The notes under the pieces are model-generated. The model ran no database searches, had not been told where the DNA came from, and saw only the letters and a list, made by a program, of their open reading frames with translations. Positions 1 through 9,541 of a stretch of 64,000 nucleotides of DNA are shown here, piece after piece. A program made the position numbers and the translations under genes. Numbering within the stretch: position 1 is the stretch's first letter; each line of letters opens with the position of its first letter. This DNA is from Corbicula japonica (lineage: Eukaryota; Mollusca; Bivalvia; Venerida; Cyrenidae), in NCBI GenBank assembly GCA_038501625.1, contig JAZAYU010000006.1, positions 13,146,638 through 13,210,637 on the forward strand, read 5' to 3'.

Positions 1-23
1 TGGTAAAAACAAACCAGCGTGAT

Positions 24-969
24 CAAGAAATATCTTTAAAAAAGATAAACGGCGTTGATGGAAAAGATTTATATATATAAGAAAGAAAGAAATACAGAGA
101 GGCAAAGCAGACACAGTTTAGTTATTTTATTTTGTTTGTTATAGCTGTTGACGAACCCTCCCTGCCTTCTTAGTATGACTTAGAGATTAAGCGACCGAAT
201 CATGACAAGTCATAAGTTTATTGTAAGTGTCTTTCAAAAAAAAATGTTGAAGCTGTTGCAACAATTTCATACAGTGATAACAAGTCGATTAAAGAAGCAA
301 TTTATTCAGTTTCAATAAAATACCTCGTGTAGAGTGAGAATTCAAGATGAATAAATGTCCTTGAAATCTAATAAATATAAATAATAACAGCCTGTTACAA
401 GAGCGAAATCTACCAACTTTTACGTATATTAACTTTAAAAAAAAAGTGTCCATCCTCAGTATTGAACTCGTGGCCTCCGCTTGAGAGGCGAGAGTGTTAG
501 CCACTACACTACAATGATCTTGTATTTCGTACTTGAAATTAACAATCAGTATCAAAGGAACTAGAAAGGAACCAGTAAGAACTAGAAATATCTACACTCC
601 TCTTTCGTTTTACACGGTGTATTGTATGCAAGTGTTTACCTGACACCCAAGAATATTCCATATAATATTGTATTTAAGTCATCAATATTGACTTAACTGG
701 TTACTTAAATCGTAAATATGTTTTTCCTCCAATACAACACCCACTAACAACCAGTCGAATTAATCTATTTGATTTTTCCGCTGCATAATAATAAAAATCC
801 CACTAGATACCTCTCCACCCTGCCAGATGCCTCTCTGGTGTAAATAGCTACCAATCGAAATAGTTTATTTCATTTTCCCTCTGCATAATAAGAGAATACG
901 AGTATTATTTACAACATTTCATTGGTCGAAAAACTAGGTCAAAAGTGAGCTTAGACAGCTAACGCCGAA
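24..969 (+). repeat. Dispersed repeat family R, copy 1
   Basis: This segment is repeated in the same orientation at 16269-17211 with high similarity, broken by small indels. For example, about 23 bases at 16561-16583 are missing here. Both copies begin with a shared run around CAAGAAATATC and end at AACGCCGAA. A shorter diverged piece lies at 31183-31275. No coding capacity is seen. The copies include a tRNA-like stretch on the minus strand. The family is not recognised by name. Confidence 0.8.
451..519 (-). other. tRNA-like segment in repeat R, copy 1
   Basis: On the minus strand there is an A-box-like TAGTGTAGTGG, an anticodon-like stem-loop whose 7-base loop reads CTCTCAA, and a weak B-box-like GAGTTCAATAC. 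The loop would give a CTC anticodon, as in tRNA-Glu. The acceptor stem does not pair, so this is not a working tRNA gene. It looks like a tRNA-derived (SINE-like) part of the repeat; the copy at 16732-16801 has a better B box. Confidence 0.5.
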
Positions 970-1515
970 TAACGCCGAAAAAAGCAGTGAAAATAAGAAT
1001 AGTATTCCACTGTTTGAAAACAGTGAAATACACTGTATTTCACAGGGAAAATTCTATAATTTACTAGAAAGCATTAAATAAATGTACCTTCAGCCCGTTG
1101 ACGTAAATGACGTCATGAGGTTGAGCAGCCGAGATTAATTAGAAGTATGCATTTTGCGATAAAATACCATTTTATTGTTAAAATGTGTGACAAAATGACT
1201 TTTTAGTTATGAAAACTAATAGATAGTTGTAGGTTGTTTCAAATATTGTAACAACTTAAATGTCACCAAATATGACCGAAGGTACCAATCCATGTGGTGG
1301 GCCCCATTTTGTTAACAATTGTACACGAGAAAATCATACATACATGAAGTTAGATCTTTGCATAACAAGACAGTGATTATATAACACATACTGTTTTTAA
1401 ATGGTTTAGAAGATACTCAAACATTTTTTTTCGATTTTTTTTAAACATTTTTATTTCAAAAAGCAATTAACAAGTTAGATTCAATAAGATAATTTATTAA
1501 AGATGCCTACTTTAA
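970..1515. other. No gene seen; AT-rich spacer
   Basis: Nothing recognisable is coded here. The stretch holds short imperfect inverted motifs around CAGTGAAATACACTG near 1020 and a T-rich run near 1425-1440. It ends at the start of the GGT repeat. Confidence 0.5.
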
Positions 1516-2031
1516 CTGGTGTGGTGTGGTGTGGTGGTGCCATGGTGGTGGTGGTGGTGTAACGGTTGTGGTGGTGGTGGTGGCATCACGGTGGTGGTGG
1601 TGGTGTGGTGGTGTGGTGGTGGTGGTGGTGGTGTTTCGGTGGTGGTGGTGTAGTGGTGGTGGAGGTGTCACGGTGGTGGTGGTGGTGGTGGTGGCGTAAG
1701 TGGTGGTGTCAGGGTGGTGGTGGTGGTGTTAAAGTGGGGTGGTTGTGGTGGGGTGTTGGTGTCACGGTGTTGGTGGTTGTGGTGGTGGTGTCACGGTGGT
1801 GCCATTGTGGAGGTGGTAATGGTGGTATCGGTGTCATGGTAGTGGCGATGTCATGGCGGTTGTGTCACTTAGGTGGTGGTGGTGATGGTGTGGAGTGGTG
1901 GAGGTGGTGGTATCACAGTGGTTGTCGTGTCACTGTGGTGGTGGTGGTGGTGGTGGTTGCGGTGTAGTGTCACGGTGGTGGTTGTGTGGTGGAGGTGTCA
2001 CGGTGGTGTTGGTGGTGGTGTCACGGTGGTT
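1516..2031 (+). repeat. Imperfect GGT/TGG trinucleotide microsatellite
   Basis: About 515 bp of GGT repeats are interrupted every few units by GTCACGGTGG-type variants, so a higher-order period is present. Open frames across it give Trp/Gly/Val runs and are not genes. The repeat abuts and overwrites the C-terminal coding end of the Tc1-like transposase on the minus strand. Confidence 0.95.
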
Positions 2032-2040
2032 TTGTTGTTA

Positions 2041-2827
2041 TCTCTCTTCCACTGGGTTGTCTCTCTTGAAGTGTGGACTGTAGCATTGTCTTCTTGAAGA
2101 ATGTAGCCTCTGTTTGTTGGAAGTTTGGCAATAACTGGCCAAAACTGACTGTCAAGCACTTCTGTATATTTTCTAGAGTTCATAATGCCATCAACAGCTG
2201 TCAGTGTCCCCACACCTTCAAAAGTAACACACCCCAAAACATAACACTTATTACAGGAATAGATTTGTCACTGTGTACGCCTAGGCATCGTGGTTTCCAC
2301 TTTTCTTCATTTTTCCTCCACGCATAAGTTCTTTTATGTTTGCCTATCACTATCTGTGTTTCATCTAAAAATATTATTTTTGACCAGTCTCTATCAACAG
2401 CCCAGTGTAAATTGGAGCGGCAAAATGCTCTTCTTTTGATTCTGTTCCGGGCAGATATGGTGGTAGTTTTCAATACAACTCTCCTATGATACCCATTTTC
2501 ATGTAACCTTCTCTGAACTGTGCGTCTGGACAACTTTTGTGGTGTATTTTCATTAAATGTTGATGTTATTACTGACAGAGATCTTCTTCTATTGTTTTTG
2601 ACAACATTCATCAACATTCTGTCAGTCCGGTCTGATGACTTACGTTTTCTGCCACATTTTCCCTTCCTTCTATTTTCAGTTATGTTTTCCTTATTTTCTG
2701 ATGTCTGAAGCCTCTTCAAAAATTTACATACTGTAAACCAACTAATGCCAAGCAATCTGGCTATTTCAGAATTAGTTTTACCATCATGGTTTAATGTAAC
2801 AATAAATTCTTTCTGAGACACTGTCAA
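2041..2827 (-). pseudogene. Tc1/mariner-type transposase, frameshifted and C-terminally truncated
   Basis: A cut-and-paste DNA transposase remnant starts with ATG at 2827. Residues 1-60 hold a helix-turn-helix (SEIARLLGISWFTVCKFLKR), followed by a basic GRKRK linker and a second HTH around residues 95-112. The first catalytic Asp is in IIFLDET (about residue 155). The second is in LQEDNATVH, read in the next frame downstream. A one-base change in the G-run near 2229-2236 breaks the frame after VMFWG; the second frame continues with CVTFEGVGTL. The third catalytic acidic residue and the C-terminus are missing, because coding sequence runs straight into the GGT repeat. Family placement is secure; the DDE versus DDD subclass cannot be decided. 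No terminal inverted repeats were found. Confidence 0.85.
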
Positions 2828-3241
2828 AAAATTGTCCTTACTTAACTGTATTGGAAAAAGTACAGCGTAAACCCTTAGAAATATGCTACACTGTAAATAT
2901 CGTTATGACGTCAGCCATGTTTGTGGACATTAATTTGGCACGTAAGTGTATGAAGAAAAAATATAGCAACTAAACCATACACAAAAGTAGTACCTGATAT
3001 TCTACGGTGGTCATATTCAAGTCCGATCTTCTTCTTATGTTAATACGAAGCACATAGTTTCCTGCAATGTTAATGAAAAATAATTAAACGAAATCAGGTT
3101 TTACTCTAGCCCAAAACATTATTAATTCTATACTCTTTTCATTTTAATGGACATAATTATGATGAATGTTTAACTTGATTTCGTTATTCGTGCATTAAAG
3201 AGATGATTCAGATTATATTCTCACAGGCCACAGTTTTCGAA
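2828..3241. other. No gene seen; spacer between Tc1 remnant and Naiad 3' end
   Basis: AT-rich sequence without a recognisable product. It may hold the 5' non-coding end of the Tc1-like element, but no matching inverted terminus was found on the other side. It ends at the A-run that marks the 3' end of the Naiad element. Confidence 0.4.
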
Positions 3242-3416
3242 AAAAAGGTGAAATATGCATATCAGGAATCGCCACATTCAGAAAAAACAGCCTCCCCACA
3301 CAGTCAAGAAGAAGAGTGGGGGAGAGAGCATGGTTAATAAAATAATCAGTTTCAAAAAAGACACCACTAACAATAAACAAAAATGAGAACCCGAGGGGTT
3401 ACCGCCTTGGAACGGT

Positions 3417-3440
3417 CAGTGGCAAATCAAATTGCCACTG
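3417..3440 (-). repeat. Conserved 9-bp stem hairpin in Naiad 3' region
   Basis: CAGTGGCAA and TTGCCACTG face each other across a 6-base loop. The same hairpin occurs in the fragments near 25.7, 45.87 and 46.45 kb. In the last, the stem has changes on both arms, so it stays partly paired. The upstream pseudo-LTR copy breaks off inside this loop (9730). Confidence 0.6.
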
Positions 3441-3709
3441 GGGGTTTAAACCAGGTTCTAGGGTGCACCAACCTCACACTTGCCCCAACAGGTTCTCATA
3501 TCACAAAACAAGTACAAGTTGTCTTGGTGAAAAGACTCCAACCCACTTATCCGCTTAACAATGTTGCATGCAAAAGCACACAAACATATAAAACATAAGA
3601 AGCTAAGAGCATTGCAAAGCCGAAAGGGGTACTCAATGATCTTACCGAGACCAGAGCTCCTGGAGTAAAATCCGCAAGAACACGATGACAGGGATAAAAG
3701 AAACAAATC

Positions 3710-3761
3710 GAGTTTCTAGGTTCTTTTAAGAAAAGATTTCCCCAATAACCTTCATAAACTC
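3710..3761 (-). promoter_or_regulatory. SECIS-like hairpin directly after the Naiad stop codon
   Basis: Immediately after the family stop (TAA, 3762-3764) the minus strand reads GAGTTT, ATGA, AGGTT, then 12 bases after ATGA an AAA, later AACCT, AGA and AAACTC. GAGTTT/AAACTC and AGGTT/AACCT pair as two stacked helices flanking ATGA on one side and GA on the other. The apical A-run stands at the usual SECIS distance from ATGA. The match is imperfect: the core needs one unpaired U to bring ATGA opposite GA, and the upper stem pairs weakly. The same plan is kept in the fragments at 25.5 and 48.1 kb, where the lower stem becomes GAGTT/AGCTC with a G-U pair. It remains a candidate until folded. Confidence 0.35.
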
Positions 3762-5231
3762 TTAAACCCCTGCCACCGTCGTGCAACCAAAGAGGTAAGC
3801 ATAATGATCAACTGTAGAAGGGTTAATCACCAGGCCTGCAGAGCGCTGTAAAATATCATGTTGGTAACCTTTCTTTTAAAATTTACAGATGGTTTTTACG
3901 AATAACCGGGAGAAATTAACACTGCCTTTAATCTTTTTAAGTTTATAAATTAAATCACCATAAAAAACTGGTTGTGAAATACCTTGTTGCAAAAGTGATT
4001 TTAAACTGCATTTGTATTTATGAATTAAATCTGGGTATCGGCGATAAAACTTGCAAAAGGTTTTCCTTAATTTGTGATACCGATAACCTTGTTTTAAGAG
4101 TTTTTCTGTAATGCAAAGATTACGTTCATTGAAATCATTAACATTGTTGCAAGCTCTTGAAAAGCGAACAAGCTGTGAGATATAAACCCCATAAGATGTT
4201 GCACGGGGAACATCGCCGTCTAAAAACGGAAAATTTACTATATTAAAATTAAAATCATCTCTTTTATCATAAATTTTAGTAGTGACATAACCATTTTCAA
4301 TGGACAGATTTAGATCGAGAAAGTTTGCTTGCTTTTCTGAAGTGTTCGCTTTGTTAAGTTGTAGTTCTTTGGGATAAATCTTATTAACCAGTAATGGGAA
4401 ATGGTTATTGTCTATATTTAATAAATCATCAAGGTACCTCGAGGTGTTGTTAAAAGCTGTAATTATATCATCTTGATGTTCAGTAGAAAGAGATAACATA
4501 AAGTCTCTTTCATAACAGTATAAAAACAGATCAGCAACAAGGGGTGCACAATTAGTACCCATTGGGATGCCTATTACTTGTTTATAAATAGAGGTACCGA
4601 ATCTAACATAAATATTATCCAGTAAGAAAGTTAGCGACTCTATAAGGTCTTGACAAGTCCATAATGTATAATTATCATAAGAACCATCTGTAAAAAATGC
4701 CCTATGTTCATTACAAGCGATGAAGGTTTTATTTTCTCTAGCAAACGTTTTTTCAATGAGACTGGTTAGTTTGTCTCTTATTAAATTATGAGGGAGCGAA
4801 GTGTATAAAGTTGAGAAATCATAGGTAGACAAACAGAACGCCCGAAAATTATTTGATTTAAGCTTTTTCAAAACGTCATTTGAATTTTTAATCGACCAAA
4901 ATAAATTTTTGCCAGAAGTTTCAAAAACCTTATCACAATACCTAATTACGTGTTCTTTTATAGCTGTAAGACAAGATGTTAAGAGCACGGATAATTTAGT
5001 AGTAGTGCAAGAACTAGAGTTAGCAATAAATCTTGCTTTATACGGTGTTTTATGCATTTTAGGTAACCAATACATAGTAGGTACTTTGTCTTGTTTCGGC
5101 TCAATACTGATTCTAAATTTTGTAATTTGTAGAGTGTGTGCAGTAACAATATTACTCTCAGATGAAGAAGTCAGTATATAAGCATTAGTGCTGTTCAGTT
5201 CTTCAGTTTGAATATTAATATAGTGTATTCG

Positions 5232-5234
5232 TCA
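5232..5234 (-). other. In-frame TGA, putative Sec codon 4
   Basis: TGA follows ASNNVIIV and precedes Arg-Ile, a few residues after the DKG-like motif and ahead of the RT core. From memory, related elements have Cys here (VVVVCR-type). The frame is open on both sides for many codons. Confidence 0.65.
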
Positions 5235-5645
5235 CACTATAATTACATTATTAGAAGCCTTATCAGCAGGTGTTAAAACAAATCTGTTATGAAAGTCTTG
5301 AATTCCTTTTTTCAAATGACGAAAGTTAAAACGAGGTCGAGGTGGTAATAAAGCAATGTTTCTTTCATAAAATGATATACGGGTGTCAATTATTTTGAAT
5401 ATGTGCTTTTTCCAGTTAGAAAGTGCATTAGGCTCGGCATGTTCTCTTTTGCACCATTTATTGCAAAATAAGTTCAAAGACTCAGCAATTTCTGCACGGC
5501 ATGCATTAAAGTCAATTTTGGATGATATTCTATATTTGGGACCTTTAGAAATTAAATTACGAATTCTAGAGTCTTTGATTAAATTAAGATCACCGGTAAC
5601 AATATGACCGGCAGGCTTATAGCAATATTTAGAAGTTAAACACTC

Positions 5646-5648
5646 TCA
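5646..5648 (-). other. In-frame TGA, putative Sec codon 3 (CxC motif)
   Basis: The codons read TGA-GAG-TGT between NTPKS and LTSKYCYKPAGH, so the CxC motif that joins endonuclease to RT in N-terminal-EN Penelope-like elements appears as Sec-Glu-Cys. Confidence 0.75.
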
Positions 5649-6383
5649 AGATTTTGGTGTATTTTCAATGATCTGTAAATCCGATGTAATTTTATTGTAA
5701 TTAAAAATTATATTTCTAGTTGGTTTGTTGTATTTATAACAAACCATAGGCGATTCAGTATTCTTAAAATAAATAGGAACAGCCGATTGAACTCTTTTAT
5801 CTTTAAATATACTAGGAAGGTCAATAAAATCTATTCCTTTATTTAAAAAAGAAATTTTAAGGAAATGTCTTTGATGGTCCGATTCCAAGTCAATATGCGG
5901 CCTGAGAACATGCCGAGTATAACACTGAATAAGACTAGCAACCTCGTAAAATGGATGGGTTCTAATGACGATGTCGTCGGCTTCCTCATCCAGTTTCTGC
6001 AGACTTGATATAGAAAGAGAAGCCAACCTAGATAGCATAGCGTGTCTGCCAGATTGTTTTAAAATAATATGTAGGTCATGAATAGAACAACGAATACGTG
6101 ATTTTCTTTTTATGTTTCCATTAGTTCTGCTTCCGTGCGACCTCGATTTTCTTTTACGTATTTCAAGTAATTCAAAGACGTCATAATCAGGATTTTTAGA
6201 AATGTTGCCTTCTTGATAAATATTATCATTTAAACCAAGTGGGTAAGGAGTTTGTAATTTTTTAATCCATTTCTGCTCCGAAACGAGCCTGGCCCTGATT
6301 TTAAATGCTCTTGAAGCAGTGCTGTCAAATGCAAGTTTTTCTACTGGTTGAACGGAAATATTTTGTAAACGGTGTCCTGAATG

Positions 6384-6386
6384 CTA
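6384..6386 (-). other. In-frame TAG, true nonsense lesion
   Basis: TAG follows FLYQHF and precedes HSGHRLQN. Unlike the four TGA codons it is not at a Cys position; a one-base change from AAG (Lys) would explain it. It marks this copy as non-functional. Confidence 0.8.
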
Positions 6387-6512
6387 AAAGTGTTGGTATA
6401 AAAATGTTTTAAATTTGCTGTTGTTTCGAATTTTAGAACAGTGTTGTCCAAAACGTGTTTTAAAAGGGCGACCTGTTTGTCCCACATATTGAATACCACA
6501 GTTATTAGAATT

Positions 6513-6515
6513 TCA
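6513..6515 (-). other. In-frame TGA, putative Sec codon 2 (GIY-YIG CCHH)
   Basis: TGA follows IVYVLT and precedes NSNNCGIQYVGQT. Penelope-type GIY-YIG domains carry a conserved Cys directly after the first beta-strand here. Confidence 0.75.
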
Positions 6516-6545
6516 AGTTAAAACGTAAACAATATTATCAGTTCG

Positions 6546-6548
6546 TCA
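6546..6548 (-). other. In-frame TGA, putative Sec codon 1 (GIY-YIG CCHH)
   Basis: TGA lies eleven codons before the second one, between NINNDID and RTDNIVYV. This is the position of the first Cys of the CCHH zinc-binding set. Confidence 0.75.
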
Positions 6549-6962
6549 GTCTATATCATTATTAATGTTAACTGAGAAAGTTCTGCCGTTAACTGTGGAT
6601 TTAATGATAGAATTACAATTCAAATAATCACAGCATCTGCACCTCTTAGAATTGCACTTGAAAATAGAAGGATAAGGTCTGCGTCTTCCGTCATTCAATT
6701 TATTTGTTGTAGAAATATCATACTTTCGAAGAATAGGCGATTTTAAAGGTGAAAGAGTAATTTTTAAATTGTTTTTAAATAAATTAGTACAATGAACCCT
6801 CTGCAGACCTGTCATATTGATAGAGCTTGCCGAAGATAAATTAATACGTGATAAACGAACCGAAGGCTGCAGACTTTTAAAAGATTTAATTTTATCAGGG
6901 TTGTTATAACAAGGGGTTAAGAAAGTCGCCGATTGGTTAAAATATGATGTCGTCGTAGATCA

Positions 6963-8921
6963 CGTGATCGGATCAATTTCCGGCGCTATTTGCAATTAGA
7001 GAAAAACACGATTGAAAAAACGTCTGATAATTTCATGATATTATTGCTTTTAAGATAATAATCGGGTACAATTTTTGGATTAAATACACAATGTAAGTAT
7101 TGATATTTCATTTCGTTTATTGATTGAAGTTAATTTCTGTTTGTATAATGTGTAATATGCAAATTTACCAAGTCTGTTGATAATTGTTGTTCCCAATAAT
7201 ATAGACACATTGGCCGATTTGGACAGACAATGGGTTGTTTTCCACAGCTTTCAGTAATTAGTAGCGATTGATAATGCAAAATTGTTTAGTGGAAAATGAA
7301 AAGAAAAGATGGGACAGTGCATCCAATGTAGAATTATATAGATACATTAGCTTTGGTCTTGACAATTTTAACAGAAACTTTCGCAAAAATAGGCAATTTT
7401 GGAAAAATGTCGGCCATTCCCAAATATTACTCGTTAAATTTGCTCGGTATTCACACATTCAATTACCGACAGAGGTGCATAAAGTTAGGGTTTTTATTTA
7501 GTTCTTTGGTTGCATTGTGCAATAGTACATAAATTAAAGCAATTTTATTGTGTTAGTTTAGTTAAAACTGACTTCGAAATTCACAATTACATGGCTTGTC
7601 TTCACCATGAGTGAAATTTTATCATTCTATTAGGAAGGTCTTCAGTTTTCATTTTCAAGTTTTAAAAATGTATGAAAACGTTTCTTATAACCAGTAAAAG
7701 TTGAAAGATACCTATCTATGCCTTACTTAATATGTTTACATAATATTTGAACTGTAGATCCTGCTCTGAAATGAACTCGGATCTCTGGCTAACCATATTA
7801 AACCAATTGAACACAAAAAGATTCCTCCCAAATTTATAAGACATTTCTTATCTACATGCAAATATCCACACAAGACCGAACTAGGTTTGGAGGTTTGGAT
7901 TGACTGCCTGTGCTTATGCTTCGCCCGAGTTTTCAATAAGCCTGAGCAGGGTCTATTTTATTAATTAAAGAGACCCTGGCCTGAGTAGGCGGGATTTCCC
8001 CCATCAATATTGACCATACAACCCGGCTATTTTAGCGGAAAAGTTGTTATTTTGTTGGTTACCAGCCCGTAATCACCCTTCTACTCTCAAAAACCCACCT
8101 TCTACGAAAAAAAATTAATGAGACCACTGCTTCGCCCAAGGTAAATGACCCATGATTGATCGAATGTTGAAGTAATACATTCAATATGTAATGCATGTGC
8201 TCTTTTATTTTTACCGAGCTCAAATGAAGTCGGAAAAGAAAGAATGGCACGTGTTAAAAACAAAACTATTAAAAGTTTTGCTAGTTAGCATCATAATTAA
8301 AGTCGCTCTTTCATTTATACCGAGCTCAAATGAAGTCGGAAAAAAGTGGCAAACAAATGACAAAAACTTGTCTATTTCAATCATTGAGCTCATTAAATAT
8401 TCTTTATTTTTCAACGACACAAAAGTAGTAAATTGATAAATTATAATTCGCTAAAATAACCAAATAGCAAACAATAACAAAGCACAGTTCCGATCTCTGC
8501 AACAAAATTACAACTACTAATAATCGGAAACTTTTATATTACCATTTTTTATTTTTGGTTATAACAATTTAGAAATATAATAATAAATATTTTATGAGTA
8601 TAATAAGGGTGTGCGTATTTAATTATAATGAAGAAAAATATCTTTTGAATACTCGGCGAAATATCAACCCGTTTTGCGATTTTAAATCGTGTAAATTATA
8701 CTAAATAGGATGTCATTGTAGTTTTATTGAAATAAAAATTACACAAACGTGTAGATCAACTTTTCCCCTTTTCAGCGGCATATAAACACTTAAAATCGGA
8801 CGACTAATTAGTCCGTATGAACTAAAATACAGCGGATAGTTTTAATTTGCGTTCAACATTCCATTGTACCTGGTCCGTCTTGGACCGTGATCTGTGTTTT
8901 ACACACTGGAAGCTGATAACG
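6963..8921 (-). other. Probable 5' region of the Naiad element; no gene
   Basis: Upstream of the coding frame on the minus strand. The frame continues open from the ATG back to a TGA at 6960-6962, with a TAA a few codons further, and has no ATG in between. A hairpin with 8-bp arms CAGGGTCT/AGACCCTG lies at 7947-7978. A 39-bp direct repeat (ACCGAGCTCAAATGAAGTCG core) lies at 8200-8238 and 8305-8343. Short open frames here have no recognisable product. Confidence 0.4.
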
Positions 8922-9003
8922 ATACGCGACGACAGCATTATCGATAAAATATGCGCGTTTACGCTATACTTTCTTAACCCCTTGTTATATAGACCCTGAT
9001 TTT
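8922..9003 (+). repeat. Inverted, diverged copy of the Naiad 5' coding flank
   Basis: The plus strand here resembles the minus strand at about 6890-6955. It shares ACTTTCTTAACCCCTTGTTA exactly, plus GACGACA and CCCTGAT at similar spacing. An inverted fragment of the 5' end next to the main copy matches the complex inverted insertions known for Penelope-like elements. Confidence 0.55.
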
Positions 9004-9112
9004 ATGCGGTGTTTGGACAGAAGACGCAGAAGATAGCCTTATTGGAGAAAGATTGATTTTCAATATTTTATTTTGTGCTGCCATAATGAAATATGTAGAA
9101 AGAATACCATTA

Positions 9113-9330
9113 TATGATCAGCGACTTTAGGTTGCATTGAATTTCTCAAGTGACGTCACAACGTAATACGTGTATAGACAGTAAAGCGCGCTAAACACTA
9201 TATTCTATAAATAGCACGCTGATCAATGTCCATAAATATTAACGTCCTGAATCACTGATCCCAAAGGAATGGGACTGTAAAAAGAGTACTAAAATACACC
9301 AAAATGACCAATTCTGGTTCCAGAAAGCGT
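9113..9330 (-). repeat. Segment shared with 46727-46915 (likely Naiad 5' non-coding)
   Basis: The stretch containing GAATCACTGATCCCAAA, GGGACTGTAAA and, further on, CCAATTCTG recurs at 46727-46915 and 48071-48098, where a hAT element interrupts it. Both copies sit directly beside Naiad 3' pieces, so this is probably part of the element's 5' region, joined to a 3' end by internal deletion at 46.7 kb. Confidence 0.5.
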
Positions 9331-9541
9331 ATAATAATAAATCAATTTAAACGCAACAGAAAGTCGGTGAAAATATAACCTTCAATGTGGTATATAATAG
9401 TAAATGAGTGAGTGGGGAGGGGGTGTGGAAAGTGAATGTCAAATGCAGTCCCTGAGGGATGAAAAGATAACAGTATTGAATGTAAGTACGGGGAGACGTT
9501 TTACGGCCGCCACATAGCACATACACAACTACTGTGATTAT

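Larger units (their letters stand above)
3762..6815 (-). pseudogene. Naiad polyprotein: N-terminal GIY-YIG endonuclease plus reverse transcriptase, with four in-frame TGA (putative Sec) codons
   Basis: The product would nick target DNA and reverse transcribe the element RNA into it. From ATG at 6815: a Cys cluster at residues 54-67; a GIY-YIG endonuclease (IVYVL, YVGQT at 110-114, His125, His142); a linker; a DKG-like TPADKA (D518); then RT with LPKMHK, motif A YDFS (D666), motif B GIPMGTNCAP (about 749) and motif C YLDD (794-797). All parts share one frame. TGA stands at residues 90 and 101 (the two Cys of the CCHH motif), 390 (first Cys of CxC, here followed by E-C) and 528 (probable Cys after the DKG motif). 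No other TGA interrupts the frame. TAG at residue 144 and TAA at 980 (3876-3878) are true lesions. Related fragments lack that TAA and read 37 residues further to TAA at 3762. No ATG lies between 6960 and 6815. Confidence 0.85.

Noticed and set aside
451..519. Functional tRNA gene
   Set aside because: Acceptor stem does not close and the B box is degraded; it is part of a dispersed repeat.
1566..2097. Three open frames across the GGT repeat (Trp/Gly/Val-rich)
   Set aside because: Produced wholly by the trinucleotide repeat; no start context, domain or neighbouring exon.
3456..3505. Second SECIS-like candidate (ATGA with GGGGCAA) on the minus strand
   Set aside because: The A pair is 14 bases from ATGA and no GA stands opposite the core; pairing does not close properly.
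3383..3786. Short open frames in the Naiad 3' region on both strands, partly conserved between copies
   Set aside because: Conservation is explained by descent from the same element; they lie after the family stop and shift frame between copies.
6960..6962. A fifth selenocysteine TGA upstream of the Naiad ATG
   Set aside because: In frame, but a TAA lies a few codons further and no start codon precedes it; the region is more likely leader sequence.
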